From the NCBI GenBank assembly GCA_001858525.1, contig LAPX01000003.1:1-64000 (forward strand): a DNA stretch of 64,000 nt. Direction: 5' to 3'. The translations under genes and the position numbers were made by a program. This document shows positions 1 through 9,411 of the stretch, piece by piece. The DNA is from Vampirovibrio chlorellavorus. Lineage in GTDB: Bacteria; Cyanobacteriota; Vampirovibrionia; Vampirovibrionales; Vampirovibrionaceae. Numbering within the stretch: position 1 is the stretch's first letter; every line of letters starts with the position of its first letter. The notes under the pieces were generated by a model. It saw only the letters and a list, made by a program, of their open reading frames with translations, did not search any database and was not told the DNA's origin.

Positions 1-603
1 TTTGGCGGTGGCTTTTTTTGCTGCGGGCTTGGCAGCTGCTTTTTTAGCGACCGGTTTTTTGGTGGTGGCTTTTTTTGCTGCGGGCTTGGCAGCTGCTTTT
101 TTAGCGACCGGCTTTTTGGCGGCGGCTTTTTTTACAGCGGGCTTTTTAGCGGCCGGTTTTTTGGCCGTCGTTTTTTTACTTGTGGCTTTTTTCAAATCGG
201 AAGCCACTTTGCCAATGGTTTGGCTGGCCGAAGCAATCGCTTTGCGAACAGTGCTGTCAAAATCGGACTTGCTGGTTTGAAAGCGTTTTTTGAGATCTTC
301 GGCTACTTTTCTGGCTTCGTTGGGTTTAATATCCCCACGAGCTACCATTTCATCCACCAGATCACTGACCGCGTCTTTTAATTTTTCAGCGGTCATCACG
401 GTGGCACCCAAGCCGATCAAAAACGCTTTTTTCAATCCTTCCAGAGAATCGTTCTTCTGGGTTTTCTTGGCGGCAACGTGAGTTTTACCGTTCGCGCTGG
501 CTTTGCTAACAGCAGATTTCACGCTGCTTTTGCTGATTTTTTTGATGCTGGCAGGCTTTTTGGCTGCCGTTTTTTTGGAGGCCGCAGCCTTCTTCGTTTT
601 CAA
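1..603 (-). CDS. Phasin-like protein with histone H1-like Lys/Ala tail (partial, 3' end off the window)
   Basis: Reading the minus strand, an open frame starts at a TTG at 603-601, eight bases after a GAGGAG ribosome site, and runs off the left edge (201 codons seen). Residues about 60-140 form an amphipathic helical region resembling PhaF/PhaI-type phasin or granule-associated domains. From about residue 145 the protein becomes a tail of AAKKPA-type repeats, with a near-exact 57-bp (19-residue) direct repeat at about 11-124. PhaF-like proteins have this phasin head plus histone-like tail and bind DNA and polyester granules; whether this one binds granules is not visible. The tail alone also resembles bacterial histone H1-like proteins. 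The stop codon is outside the window. Confidence 0.75.
   Translation of the reverse strand, partial: MKTKKAAASKKTAAKKPASIKKISKSSVKSAVSKASANGKTHVAAKKTQKNDSLEGLKKAFLIGLGATVMTAEKLKDAVSDLVDEMVARGDIKPNEARKVAEDLKKRFQTSKSDFDSTVRKAIASASQTIGKVASDLKKATSKKTTAKKPAAKKPAVKKAAAKKPVAKKAAAKPAAKKATTKKPVAKKAAAKPAAKKATAK
11..124. repeat. 57-bp tandem repeat in the Lys/Ala-rich tail
   Basis: Two copies of a 57-bp unit start near 11 and 68. They differ at few bases and encode a 19-residue Lys/Ala/Pro unit of the phasin-like protein. The exact period and base identity suggest recent duplication, so tail length may vary between strains. Confidence 0.7.
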
Positions 604-1039
604 TGTTAAAACTCCTCTCGCTATCCAGAAATTATCAGTGTTATTGTATCATTGCTTTTTTAAATTTTATGCTTTCGCAACATTTTCTATCCATTTGGTT
701 AAGGGATAACTGTTTGTATTCCCACTAAACATGCCTGCCAAACTTAGAATATTTTCTTATTCACAAATTTTACCTGATCTTGTCCTAAATCTGCTTATAC
801 TTCCAATATCTCAGCAAACGGATGATTCGGCAGCAGTGCTGAAAACCCAAAAGGGATGCTTGAAACCGGGAAAGGGCAAGTTTTACGCGAATTTGAAAAT
901 TCCCCCAAAAAGAGGAATTCAGCCTTGTAATCTGGATGCGGATTAAAGGTTTTGAGACCGAATCCGATAGTGTTCTGTAAGACTTGGAAACATTTTCAAA
1001 TTCTTGAGAAAGACACTTGATTAAAAGGATCGATCCATC
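604..1039. other. Intergenic region, 436 bp
   Basis: AT-richer than its surroundings, lying between the divergent phasin-like gene and the gene at 1040. It must carry both promoters, but no pair of -35/-10 boxes stands out. Short open frames in it lack ribosome sites and resemble nothing known to me. No RNA gene or terminator is visible. Confidence 0.5.
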
Positions 1040-1369
1040 ATGGGACTTGCAGCCAGCCAATCCAGGTATTTAAGCCTGACAGCCCGCAAGAACGACCTGG
1101 AATTAACCGGACAACAGATTAACCAGTCTCGTTTAACACTTGCCAACGTTCAGAACGATCTATACAACTCCAGCACCAACCTGGAGCCGGACTCCGATGA
1201 TGCCATTCGGATTCAGTTAAGGATCACCGCGATTCAGAGTCTGGATAAGGCGCTGGAGCTGCAATTGCGTCGGGTGGATACCCAGCAACAGGCCGTACAA
1301 ACCGAATTGGAAGCGGTTAAAAAAGTAATTGATAAGAATGTTGAACTTACATTCAAGACTTTCGCATAA
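1040..1369 (+). CDS. Conserved-looking coiled-coil protein, 109 aa
   Basis: ATG at 1040 follows an AAAAGGA ribosome site. The protein starts with MGLAASQSRYLSLTARKNDL, a type of N-terminus I associate with small proteins recurring in Melainabacteria genomes, though I cannot confirm this here. The remainder is rich in Gln, Leu and charged residues with long predicted helices, consistent with a coiled coil or filament or secretion accessory protein. No signal peptide or membrane segment is present. It is followed on the same strand by two other unknown genes, so the three may be a unit. Function unknown. Confidence 0.75.
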   Translation: MGLAASQSRYLSLTARKNDLELTGQQINQSRLTLANVQNDLYNSSTNLEPDSDDAIRIQLRITAIQSLDKALELQLRRVDTQQQAVQTELEAVKKVIDKNVELTFKTFA

Positions 1370-1465
1370 CGGCCGAATAGAGTATCAAGACCTGTAAAAT
1401 TTAGTCCGTATAAACACCGCAGATTTATCAAATTGGAGAATTGACCGGGAGGTCCATCCACCACT

Positions 1466-2410
1466 ATGAGCTACAAAAACGATTCATATCTAGTCATTAT
1501 GAACAGCTACGATAAGGCGGGTAGCGCGGCCAAGGCTGAGCTGTTTGAAACGTATGATCGCTTGCGGGATTTAACCGTCTCAGGTCCTGCTTTGGGTGGC
1601 AGCGGTGTGGGTAAATTTGGCAGCTTGCTGATGAACGTAGCCCGCATGTTTGGTGGCTCTCCCTTTCTGCCCACCTTTGGCAGTGAGGCCATTAATATTC
1701 CCGGCACTTCGTATTATTCCCCCATGTCTGGCGGCACCGGAATTTTACCGGGTGGTCAGGCCGCTTTTGGGTTGGCCCCGTTTTCTAACGTAACCGGCTT
1801 TAATACGGGTGGGGCGGCACCTATCGATAACTCATCCATCGGGCCTTTAAGTTTATTTTCAGCTTTGGGTACTGGCTCTCTTGGAGCCAGTGCTCTCGGG
1901 TTTTCCGGCTTGGGTAGCATCGGCTTTCCCATGGCCAGCACCATTGGTGGCGTTTTTATGGGCGGGGCCAGTCCCATTGGTGGCGATGTTGGCGCCTTGA
2001 ATAGCGGCTTTCTGGCCGGGGGCGCTTCCGGTATTGGCGGGGCTGCCACGGCGGGCGGATTGGCTCTAGGCACAGCTGCCGGGGCTGGTTTCGGACGAAA
2101 CTGGGTCATGCCTGCTGCTGGTATTGTCAGCGGAATTGGAGGCTTACTGACCACATTGGGGCCATTTTTTGGACCGTTTGGTCTGGCCGCAGCTGCGGGA
2201 GGCTCTATTTTAAGTGGCGTATCCGGTGCGGTATTGTCCAGTTTTCAAACCATTTCCAACCGGTTATTGGTGAACGCCGATACGATTTTATCCTCCAAAA
2301 TTAAAAACCTGGAAACCACGGTTAAGCAGATTGACGCGCAGGAAGAAATTTTGCGTAAGCTGCTCAAGGAATCCGTAGAAGGAGACAAAAAGGCCTTGGA
2401 AAATATTTAG
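1466..2410 (+). CDS. Gly/Ala-rich hydrophobic protein of unknown function, 314 aa
   Basis: ATG at 1466 with a GGGAGG about 13 bases upstream. Residues 1-40 are charged and helical. Residues about 45-270 are a long low-complexity stretch rich in Gly, Ala, Ser, Phe and Pro, with several hydrophobic runs near 190-265 that could cross or insert in a membrane. The last 45 residues return to a charged helix with a heptad-like pattern. There is no signal peptide. The helix / glycine-rich hydrophobic core / helix layout recalls translocator-like or assembly proteins, but that is only a shape argument. It sits between two coiled-coil genes on the same strand. Confidence 0.75.
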   Translation: MSYKNDSYLVIMNSYDKAGSAAKAELFETYDRLRDLTVSGPALGGSGVGKFGSLLMNVARMFGGSPFLPTFGSEAINIPGTSYYSPMSGGTGILPGGQAAFGLAPFSNVTGFNTGGAAPIDNSSIGPLSLFSALGTGSLGASALGFSGLGSIGFPMASTIGGVFMGGASPIGGDVGALNSGFLAGGASGIGGAATAGGLALGTAAGAGFGRNWVMPAAGIVSGIGGLLTTLGPFFGPFGLAAAAGGSILSGVSGAVLSSFQTISNRLLVNADTILSSKIKNLETTVKQIDAQEEILRKLLKESVEGDKKALENI

Positions 2411-2460
2411 GCGGAACCGTGGTCTAGAATGGTCTAACCTGATTTACTGGACAGGGATCA

Positions 2461-2766
2461 ATGAGGGTCGTTGATATGGATCGTCCCCCGGAAAATTCGA
2501 AGTATTCTCAACCGTCTGCGCAGCCGCCCGTGGATCCGTATTTGTACGCGGCCAGCCTGAATTCCTTTATGACCGAGCGCAATCCCATTCAAATTTTGGT
2601 GGGTGATATGGGGCGCATGATTCACACCGTGGCTAACCTGGGAAAGAACCGCAAAATGGCCCAGCAGCGGATTCAGCAGTTACAAGCCCAGGTGCATAAA
2701 GTGGAAGGCGACATTGCCCAAGGTAACCCCAAGATTGTGGGTACCCGCTTGGACAAGTTGCGCTAG
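2461..2766 (+). CDS. Small helical protein of unknown function, 101 aa
   Basis: Start at ATG 2461 just after AGGGATCA; ATG 2476 is an alternative. The N-terminal third is Pro/Ser/Gln-rich. The C-terminal half is a basic helix with heptad-like Gln/Leu spacing. It is third in a same-strand run of lineage-specific genes (1040, 1466, 2461) and ends five bases before the stop of the convergent gene at 2771. No domain recognised. Confidence 0.65.
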   Translation: MRVVDMDRPPENSKYSQPSAQPPVDPYLYAASLNSFMTERNPIQILVGDMGRMIHTVANLGKNRKMAQQRIQQLQAQVHKVEGDIAQGNPKIVGTRLDKLR

Positions 2767-2770
2767 GCCC

Positions 2771-3589
2771 TTATGTTAAAAGTTGCTTATGCGCTTCAAA
2801 AAAACTTTCTTTTGAGGTCAGGAATAAATCTTTTTCTCGCTGGTACTGGGCGGTCATGTCTTTAATGTTTTTGTTGAGCGTTTCCATTTTCTTCTCTAAG
2901 GCATCGTGTTCGAGTTGATCTTCCATGGATAACTGTTTGGCAGGTAATTGGGTATTGGGTACGAATGAGGCGAAGCGAAAGCCATACCCTTCGCTCTGCG
3001 CTATGCTGTCAACCAGTCCCCAAAAGTCTGCATACTTATCGTCCTCTGAGCCGTATAAAGGGGCAACATAGTCAGGACACTCTGCTAAAATTTGGTCAAT
3101 GCCCTGTTCTTCCCTTTTAAGCGGATAGAGCAGTTGGTCTTTTTGCCACTGCATCAATACGTAGCGAATGGCATGGGCATTAATTTGCTCTCTTAATTTT
3201 AGAAGCGATGTTTCTTTTTCTTTTAATAGATCATAGGCCCTCTGAGGGGCTGCCTCTTGCTTTATAGTAGCCAGCCATTTACCCCACGGGGCGCGCTGCT
3301 CCAGGACTTTTTCAACGGCTGCCTTCTTGGTTAAAATCTGCTCGTACACCTTGGCCATTTTAGGATCTGGATGTTGGCTGGGCGAAGCGGAAGCGGTTTT
3401 TTCAGACGAAGTTGGCTCTGCGGAGTGGAATGCGAACGTATCCTCTGGGGGTGGCATCTCGATAATGATGAAGGGTTGCTCTTCTTCTGTTGCTACCGGT
3501 GCTTGGACGGTGCTTCGTCTGTGAAGAGTTCTCCCCGTAAGTGATTGCCAGCCCTTGGTATAAGAGGCCTGTGGCGATTGTATTGACAT
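2771..3589 (-). CDS. Unknown helical protein, 272 aa
   Basis: I place the start at ATG 3589; an in-frame GTG lies at 3604. The first 95 residues are low-complexity, with many Pro, Ser, Glu and Thr. From about 100 onwards the protein is charged and helical, including a probable coiled coil near residues 225-265. No signal peptide, membrane segment or catalytic motif is visible. A disordered N-terminus followed by helices is common among structural or exported proteins of this lineage, but no function can be given. Confidence 0.65.
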   Translation of the reverse strand: MSIQSPQASYTKGWQSLTGRTLHRRSTVQAPVATEEEQPFIIIEMPPPEDTFAFHSAEPTSSEKTASASPSQHPDPKMAKVYEQILTKKAAVEKVLEQRAPWGKWLATIKQEAAPQRAYDLLKEKETSLLKLREQINAHAIRYVLMQWQKDQLLYPLKREEQGIDQILAECPDYVAPLYGSEDDKYADFWGLVDSIAQSEGYGFRFASFVPNTQLPAKQLSMEDQLEHDALEKKMETLNKNIKDMTAQYQREKDLFLTSKESFFEAHKQLLT

Positions 3590-3777
3590 CAATAATAAAC
3601 CCACTACTTAATGATTCTAGTTTTCAGTGATTTTGGCATTCAGTATAACCGAAAGTAGGCGCTGCAACCATTCAGCCCGAACACGCCAGCAGGAAAAAAC
3701 ATATCAGGCTGAACGCAAGCGGATGAGGGTGTTTTTTGAGTGCCCTATTGTCGGTGAGTGACTGTGATAGGGCCGAG

Positions 3778-4446
3778 TTAACTCACCACGTCTTCCGAAG
3801 CGGCGTCCTCGTAATCCCCAGCGTAAGCCTCTGGCATCTCTGGTGTGGTATCTTGCCCCCGGTTTTCCTTGCCAATCAGCTTCACCAGATGGGCCAAGTC
3901 CTTGCGATCTGCGGTCAGCTTGAAATACTCATGAAAGTGACGGGTCACGTTTAACTGGTAAGAGCGGCCTTCCCGGCGCTTGGTAATCAGCTTGTGCTTG
4001 AGCAGATTGGCGATATGGTCGTAGGCCACGCTGCCCCGCCACTCAATGAGATCCGATTGCAGCACGGGGGCCTTGATGGCGATGGCGGAAAGTGTGCGCA
4101 ACTCTGCGGCGGTCATCTCCAGCGGCATCATTTTATTGACCATGTCCCCGTACTCTTCCTTCACCTGCAAAATGTAGCCGTCCGTATCGTCAATTTCCAG
4201 CGAAGAGCCTTCCCGGAAGTTGTAATCGCCCATTAATTCCATCAGGGCAAATTCGGTTTCCTCGTAGGGAGCGTCAATCATCTGGGCAATTTCATGCAGG
4301 GTCAGGGCTTTACCGGTCATAAACAACACCGATTCAATGCGCCCTTTCAGGCTTTGCCCCGGCGGAAGTTCTACCTGAAAGGGTTTGGGTTGCTCGTTCT
4401 CCAGATCTTCTGCATCCGGGTCCGGGTATCCGTAATGTACGCTCAT
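3778..4446 (-). CDS. scpB: Segregation and condensation protein B
   Basis: ScpB is the winged-helix kleisin-interacting subunit of bacterial condensin. The protein is 222 aa, close to the family's usual length, with the recognisable early motif LKGRIESVLFMTGKALTLHE and a middle part matching the tandem winged-helix arrangement. A 30-residue charged N-terminal extension and an acidic C-terminal tail are extra. Its ATG overlaps the scpA stop by four bases (ATGA), so translation is probably coupled. It is third in the order smc-scpA-scpB, whose products form one complex. Confidence 0.93.
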   Translation of the reverse strand: MSVHYGYPDPDAEDLENEQPKPFQVELPPGQSLKGRIESVLFMTGKALTLHEIAQMIDAPYEETEFALMELMGDYNFREGSSLEIDDTDGYILQVKEEYGDMVNKMMPLEMTAAELRTLSAIAIKAPVLQSDLIEWRGSVAYDHIANLLKHKLITKRREGRSYQLNVTRHFHEYFKLTADRKDLAHLVKLIGKENRGQDTTPEMPEAYAGDYEDAASEDVVS

Positions 4447-5291
4447 CCGGCCAGTTCCTCTTGCGTTTGCTGATTATCCCCATTTTCTGGGGCATCCGGG
4501 GCCACGAAGACCTCGGCGTAAAATTCGTCCTGATGCATGGAAAAGCCACCCCGGGCGGTTAAAAACAGCAGGGCCAAAAAGGCTGAAATTTTATCCAGCC
4601 GCCCCCGCTCCATAATTTCAGTGAGGGACACCTGTTCCTGATGAATCAACACCCGCTCCAGCAGATACCGCAGTTGGCTGACCGTATCCTCATGGAACTC
4701 CTCGTGGGCCATCTCCTCAATGTCATCGGCGGTAAAGTCGGCGTAGTCCATCATGCGACGGCTGCTGGCCTTTTCCACCTTTTCTTTCAGGCTGCGGCGC
4801 TTTTCCAGTTCTTCGTACTTTTGCAGCTCCAGAATCAGATCTTCCAGCGTAACGTTACGAATGCGGGGCTGTTTGGTGCTGGTGCGTCGCTTAATCACCT
4901 CATCCAGGGAGCGAAAGCTGAACTTGGGCTGGATGATACGGTTGTTGTCCATAAAATCGGGTTCCAGCAGTTCATCCAGAAACTCATCTGGCGGGTTCAG
5001 GTAATTAATGCCAGCCAGTTGATCGGATTTCATGCGCAGCAAAATGGCCAAATACAGCAGGGTTTTGCCGGTGATCTTCAGATCCGACTCTTTCTGTTCG
5101 GCCACGGCCTGCAAATACTGATCGGCCACCTTCACAATATCAATGTTCCAGGGGTCAATCTCCCCGGATTTGGCCATTTCCACCAGCAATTCCACCCCAT
5201 CGGCGGGCTTGGAAGACTGGCCCGTTGGCGCTGCTAGGGCCTCATTATAGGCCTCGTCAAAGGACGCTTTGGGTTCAGGACGCGGCTGCAA
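4443..5291 (-). CDS. scpA: Segregation and condensation protein A (kleisin)
   Basis: ScpA is the kleisin that bridges the SMC heads and recruits ScpB. At 282 aa it has the expected N-terminal core, with VELLVEMAKSGEIDPWNIDI near residues 33-52, a variable helical middle and a C-terminal winged helix ending near FLALLFLTARGG. The start codon lies inside the last bases of smc (17-bp overlap) and the stop overlaps the scpB start. This gives strong evidence for one transcript with coupled translation and matched subunit output. Confidence 0.95.
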   Translation of the reverse strand: MQPRPEPKASFDEAYNEALAAPTGQSSKPADGVELLVEMAKSGEIDPWNIDIVKVADQYLQAVAEQKESDLKITGKTLLYLAILLRMKSDQLAGINYLNPPDEFLDELLEPDFMDNNRIIQPKFSFRSLDEVIKRRTSTKQPRIRNVTLEDLILELQKYEELEKRRSLKEKVEKASSRRMMDYADFTADDIEEMAHEEFHEDTVSQLRYLLERVLIHQEQVSLTEIMERGRLDKISAFLALLFLTARGGFSMHQDEFYAEVFVAPDAPENGDNQQTQEELAG

Positions 5292-8200
5292 TGGTCCGAT
5301 CTCCCTCAGTTCCCGACGCTGCGGGTGCTTCGTCGGGGCGGTGCTTGATGCCGGTCACTTTGGTAATACCATTTTGACGCTGGGTGACGCCAATGGTTCG
5401 CTCGGAGCATTCAATCATGGGCTTACGCAGGGACACCACGATAAACTGAGCCCGGCGGGCTTCCCGGTTGACCATGTTGGCCAGTTTTTCAGCGTTAATC
5501 CCGTCCAGGTTTTGATCCACCTCGTCCAGGGCGTAGAAAGGGGCTGGCATATAGCGCTGGATGGCGAATACAAAGGCCAGCGAGGTCAGGGATTTTTCCC
5601 CGCCACTGAGACCCTCAATCCGAAGCATCTTTTTGCCACGGGGTTGGGCGTGAATGGTTAATCCGCCTTCAAAGGGAGAATCCGGGTTGGTCAACATCAG
5701 CTCTCCGCTGCCATCGGACAGCTCGGCGAAAATGCTGCGGAAGTTGGCATCCACGCTTTCATAGGCTTTCATGAAGGAAACCCGCTTCAGTTCGTGATAA
5801 CTGGCGATTTTAACGTTGATGGTTTCCCGTTCCTGATTCAGGGTTTCAATCTTTTCGGCCAGCTCGTTGCGGCGGCCATTGACCCGGTCAAACTCTTCAA
5901 TGGCCAGCATATTGACCGGCTCCATGCTCTCCATCTTCTTGCTCAGGCGGGCAATGTTCTGGGTCACCTCCTCACCAGAAGGCAGTTGATCCGCTTGAAT
6001 GCTATCCGCATCGATTTCAGCCAGTTTGAGTTGGTTGCGCACCAATTGCAACTGCGGTTCCAGCTCCCGCTTGCGGGCCTGGAAAGCTACGATCTGCTCA
6101 TCCAGTTGCTGTACGTTGCGCTCCTGAATGTTTTTCTGCTTCTCCTGCTCAATCAACAGGGCTTGCACCTGATCCCGCTCATCTTGCAGCTTTTTGAGTT
6201 CCTCATCCAGCTCGGTGGTCTGGGCTTCCAGGTCGTTGATTTGCCGTACGGTTAGCTGAATTTCCTCGATGGCGGCGATTTTTTCCTTGGCAATGGCGGC
6301 GCTGTGCTGGGTGAATTCATCAATGCGCTTTTTGCTGTCCTGAACGCCCACTTGCTGGAAGTTTTTTTCCATTTCCTTACTTTTAATATCGGTTTGCACG
6401 TTCCGCATTTGGGAGTCGTAGTATTCCATCTGGAATTTCACTTCCTTCATGCGTTCCCGCAGTTCGTCAATTTGCTCGCTTGGCAATTGGCTTTCAATGG
6501 CATCCAGCTCGCCTTGCAGACTTTGTACGGTGCTTTGCCGTTGGGCCAGATTGGCTTCCAAGGTTTGGATTTCTTTCGTTAGCCGTTCAATCTCAGCGTT
6601 CAAGTCGCTGACATCCACAGCGCTTTCCTGCAACTTGCGAATCTCGTCTAGCTGGGCATTCACTTCATCCAGCCCGGCGGAAGCCCGGGAGTATTTCTGC
6701 ATCAGGGCCGCATAATCGGCCTTGACCACTTCCATTTTTAGTTCTAATGCCGTGAGCTGCTTTTGATGGGTTTCCTTTTCCATCTCAGCCCGTTCCAATC
6801 GTTTGGCCAGGGTCTGCAATTCCTGTTCGACGTTGCTGCCCCCGAAGTAGTTGCCGCTGCGGCCCCGATTCGATTGTGAACCGCCGGTCATGGCCCCCGA
6901 TTTTTCCATCAAGCTGCCATCCAAGGTCACCATGCGGTATTTGCGCAGCAGTTTGCGGGCGGCCTGGGCGTCTTCCACAATCAGGGTGTCCCCTAAAGCG
7001 TAGCTGAAGACGTCTTCATACTGGTTGTCAAATTCAATCAGGTTGACGGCGTAATCGATGACCCCCGGATCACGGGGCAAGGGGGGCAGTCCCCGGAAGC
7101 TCTGGATTTTGCTCAGGGGCAAGAAGGTGGCCCGTCCGGCCCGACTTTCCTGCAACATGCGGATGCCTTCACTGGCCACTTGCTCGTCATCCACCACGAT
7201 GTTCTGAATCCGCCCGCCCAGGGCGATTTCCATGGCCAGGGCGTACTCCTGATTTACATCGCCCAGCTGGGCCACGGTACCATGAACGCCATGCAGGCCG
7301 GATTTTAAAACCGTATCCACGGCCCGGGTGAAGTTGACTTCCTCGTAGGCCCGTTGGCGGGCTTCCAGTTGCACATACTCCCGGTGGAATTCCTGATATT
7401 TGGCTTGAGTCTGGTTTAAATTGACCTTGGCTTGGCCGTAATCGCGATGCAACTGGTTCAGTTGGGCTTCAAAGGCCTCTTTTTCCGAGCCAAATTCTTT
7501 CACGTCCCGGCTTAAATTGACATGGCGACCGTTCAGCACCACCAGTTTATCGGCGCCCTCCTGGTTGCTGCGCAAGCGAATGTCCATTTCGTACTGGTTG
7601 CGCTTGATTTCCGCTTCCAGATCCAGCTTGTCCCGGTTAAGCCGGGAGACCACATCTTCGGCTTCAGTCAGTTGTTGACGAATGCCGCTGCGCTTCACGC
7701 TCAACTCACTGCTAGAGCCTGTAAGGGCATCGAATTGCTGTTCCAGCTTCTGGGCCTCTTTGGCCTCATCGTTGTACAGGGCTTGCAATTCCTTGTACTG
7801 GTGGTTGAAGCCCTTGATCTCCTCATCCAGGTCGTTGGATTTCTCTTGCATGCGCTGGATTTCCAACTGGGCTTGCTCGGCTCGCCTTTTGTTTTCAGCG
7901 GTTTTTTCCTCAATGCTTTTAATGGCATCTTCTTTGCGGGCAATGTGACCTTTAAGCCCTTCAATCTGCTTTTTCAGGGCGATTTGCTGATCTTCGCCCT
8001 TCTTTTTAACCTGACTGGAGAGATCCAACAGTTGGGCATGGGTCACTTGAATATCGGCCACCAGTTGATGGATGAGTTGTTGGCCGGATTCCTTCTGCTT
8101 TCTGGCATCCACCAGATTTTGATTGGTGGCGCCAATGGCCTTTTGAATGTCCAGATACTTGGCGGCCAGTAACATGCCCTCATAGCGGTTTTTCTCATCC

Positions 8201-9009
8201 CGCAGCTTTTGGTATTTCAGGGCGTGATCCCGCTCCGTGCCCAGTTGTTCCAGGCGCAGGTTGATTTCATTGAGCAAGATGGTGTTGCGTTCAATGTTGG
8301 CCCCGGTGGCTTCCAGTTCCCGCTGGGCTTGCTCGATTTTGCGGTCAAATTCGGCAACGCCAGCGATTTCATCAATAATCTTGCGCCGCTCCATGGGCGA
8401 CATATTCACAATGCCCGCCACATCGCCCTGCATCATGACGTTATAAGTACCCGGAGAGACGTTAAACTGCCCCAAGTAATCGTGAATGTCCGTCAGGGTG
8501 GTCGGTTTTCCGTTCATGTAATAGGTGCTGGTATAGCCGCTGGCGCTGCCCCGAATGCGGCGAGTGATTTGCACAAACTCGCTGTTGGGGCCTAAATCGG
8601 TGAGCGAAATTTCCTTGACCCCGGTCAGGGCTTTAGACTCTGACTCGGGCAAAGGCTCAGCATCTTCGATAGCCGTTTCTTCAGGAGCGCTTTGGTTTAG
8701 TTCATCAGTGTGAGGAAGTTCCAATGGGATTTGAATGGCCGCCTTGGCCATATCTTCCGTACTTTTTCGGAAGGTGATGGTAACAATGGCCTCTTTGCGC
8801 TTGGAGAGGTTGTTGATGAGATCCGATAGTTTCTCGGCCCGCATGGTGCGAGAGGTGGATAGGCCCAGGCAAAACAGGATACTATCGATAATATTGCTTT
8901 TTCCGGAGCCATTTGGCCCGGAAACCGTAGTAAAACCATCCTCAAAAGGAATCACCGTCTTTTCGGCGAAGGATTTAAAGTTATCAATGACGATCTGGTG
9001 GATGTGCAT
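5275..9009 (-). CDS. smc: Chromosome segregation protein SMC
   Basis: A full-length SMC ATPase (1244 aa) that compacts and aligns chromosomes with ScpAB. Residues 32-40 hold the Walker A GPNGSGKSN. Two long coiled-coil arms flank a hinge around 560-680. The C-terminal head carries the LSGGEKSLTSLAF signature and the Walker B region FYALDEVDQNLDG. Between the N-terminal head strands, about residues 105-150, is an acidic insert rich in Glu, Pro and Ser that I do not expect in most SMCs. A 20-residue Ala/Glu-rich tail closes the protein. The ribosome site before ATG 9009 is weak. First gene of smc-scpA-scpB. Confidence 0.96.
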   Translation of the reverse strand: MHIHQIVIDNFKSFAEKTVIPFEDGFTTVSGPNGSGKSNIIDSILFCLGLSTSRTMRAEKLSDLINNLSKRKEAIVTITFRKSTEDMAKAAIQIPLELPHTDELNQSAPEETAIEDAEPLPESESKALTGVKEISLTDLGPNSEFVQITRRIRGSASGYTSTYYMNGKPTTLTDIHDYLGQFNVSPGTYNVMMQGDVAGIVNMSPMERRKIIDEIAGVAEFDRKIEQAQRELEATGANIERNTILLNEINLRLEQLGTERDHALKYQKLRDEKNRYEGMLLAAKYLDIQKAIGATNQNLVDARKQKESGQQLIHQLVADIQVTHAQLLDLSSQVKKKGEDQQIALKKQIEGLKGHIARKEDAIKSIEEKTAENKRRAEQAQLEIQRMQEKSNDLDEEIKGFNHQYKELQALYNDEAKEAQKLEQQFDALTGSSSELSVKRSGIRQQLTEAEDVVSRLNRDKLDLEAEIKRNQYEMDIRLRSNQEGADKLVVLNGRHVNLSRDVKEFGSEKEAFEAQLNQLHRDYGQAKVNLNQTQAKYQEFHREYVQLEARQRAYEEVNFTRAVDTVLKSGLHGVHGTVAQLGDVNQEYALAMEIALGGRIQNIVVDDEQVASEGIRMLQESRAGRATFLPLSKIQSFRGLPPLPRDPGVIDYAVNLIEFDNQYEDVFSYALGDTLIVEDAQAARKLLRKYRMVTLDGSLMEKSGAMTGGSQSNRGRSGNYFGGSNVEQELQTLAKRLERAEMEKETHQKQLTALELKMEVVKADYAALMQKYSRASAGLDEVNAQLDEIRKLQESAVDVSDLNAEIERLTKEIQTLEANLAQRQSTVQSLQGELDAIESQLPSEQIDELRERMKEVKFQMEYYDSQMRNVQTDIKSKEMEKNFQQVGVQDSKKRIDEFTQHSAAIAKEKIAAIEEIQLTVRQINDLEAQTTELDEELKKLQDERDQVQALLIEQEKQKNIQERNVQQLDEQIVAFQARKRELEPQLQLVRNQLKLAEIDADSIQADQLPSGEEVTQNIARLSKKMESMEPVNMLAIEEFDRVNGRRNELAEKIETLNQERETINVKIASYHELKRVSFMKAYESVDANFRSIFAELSDGSGELMLTNPDSPFEGGLTIHAQPRGKKMLRIEGLSGGEKSLTSLAFVFAIQRYMPAPFYALDEVDQNLDGINAEKLANMVNREARRAQFIVVSLRKPMIECSERTIGVTQRQNGITKVTGIKHRPDEAPAASGTEGDRTIAAAS

Positions 9010-9411
9010 TACCGGTAACGACCCTTTAAAGCTCCTGAATCTCTATCGGGATGGAATCTAACTCCCATCAAGAACGGCGGTATAGTCTCCTGGGTGCCCA
9101 AAGCGGTGTTTGGGACGGACGGAATTCTGATGGAGATCGGCCCAGGGTGAGGGGTTTTGGTGCAAATGGCGGGCGGCGGCGTCTCTCTACTGCTGCCAGC
9201 GGTAAACCCGTTGCGCTGCTTTGGCTTCACAAACAGCGTTTTAAAAGCCGAACTCGATACATATCGTAGCACACAGGGCGTTGTCATGCGGAATTTTTCC
9301 ATGGGCTGCTTAATGCTTGGTGATATATGAGTCCATGTTCGTTTTTTTGATGAACGCTCTGTAAAGCGGCTGAGCCGGTTTTTCTGTACGATTCCGAAAA
9401 TTTCTTGTAAG
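9010..9411. other. Intergenic region, 402 bp
   Basis: Divergent promoter region between smc (minus) and the first M16 peptidase (plus). A possible frame on the minus strand at 9009-9302 has low-complexity, unconvincing composition and reads straight into smc. I see no RNA gene, no clear operator and no convincing -35/-10 pair. Confidence 0.5.

Noticed and set aside
3741-3773. Hairpin GCCCTAT/ATAGGGC after scpB
   Set aside because: It has an A-run rather than a T-run after it on the minus strand, so it does not qualify as a rho-independent terminator.
9009-9302. 97-codon minus-strand frame before smc
   Set aside because: Pro/Thr/Lys-rich without domain or ribosome site, ending at the smc start; likely chance.
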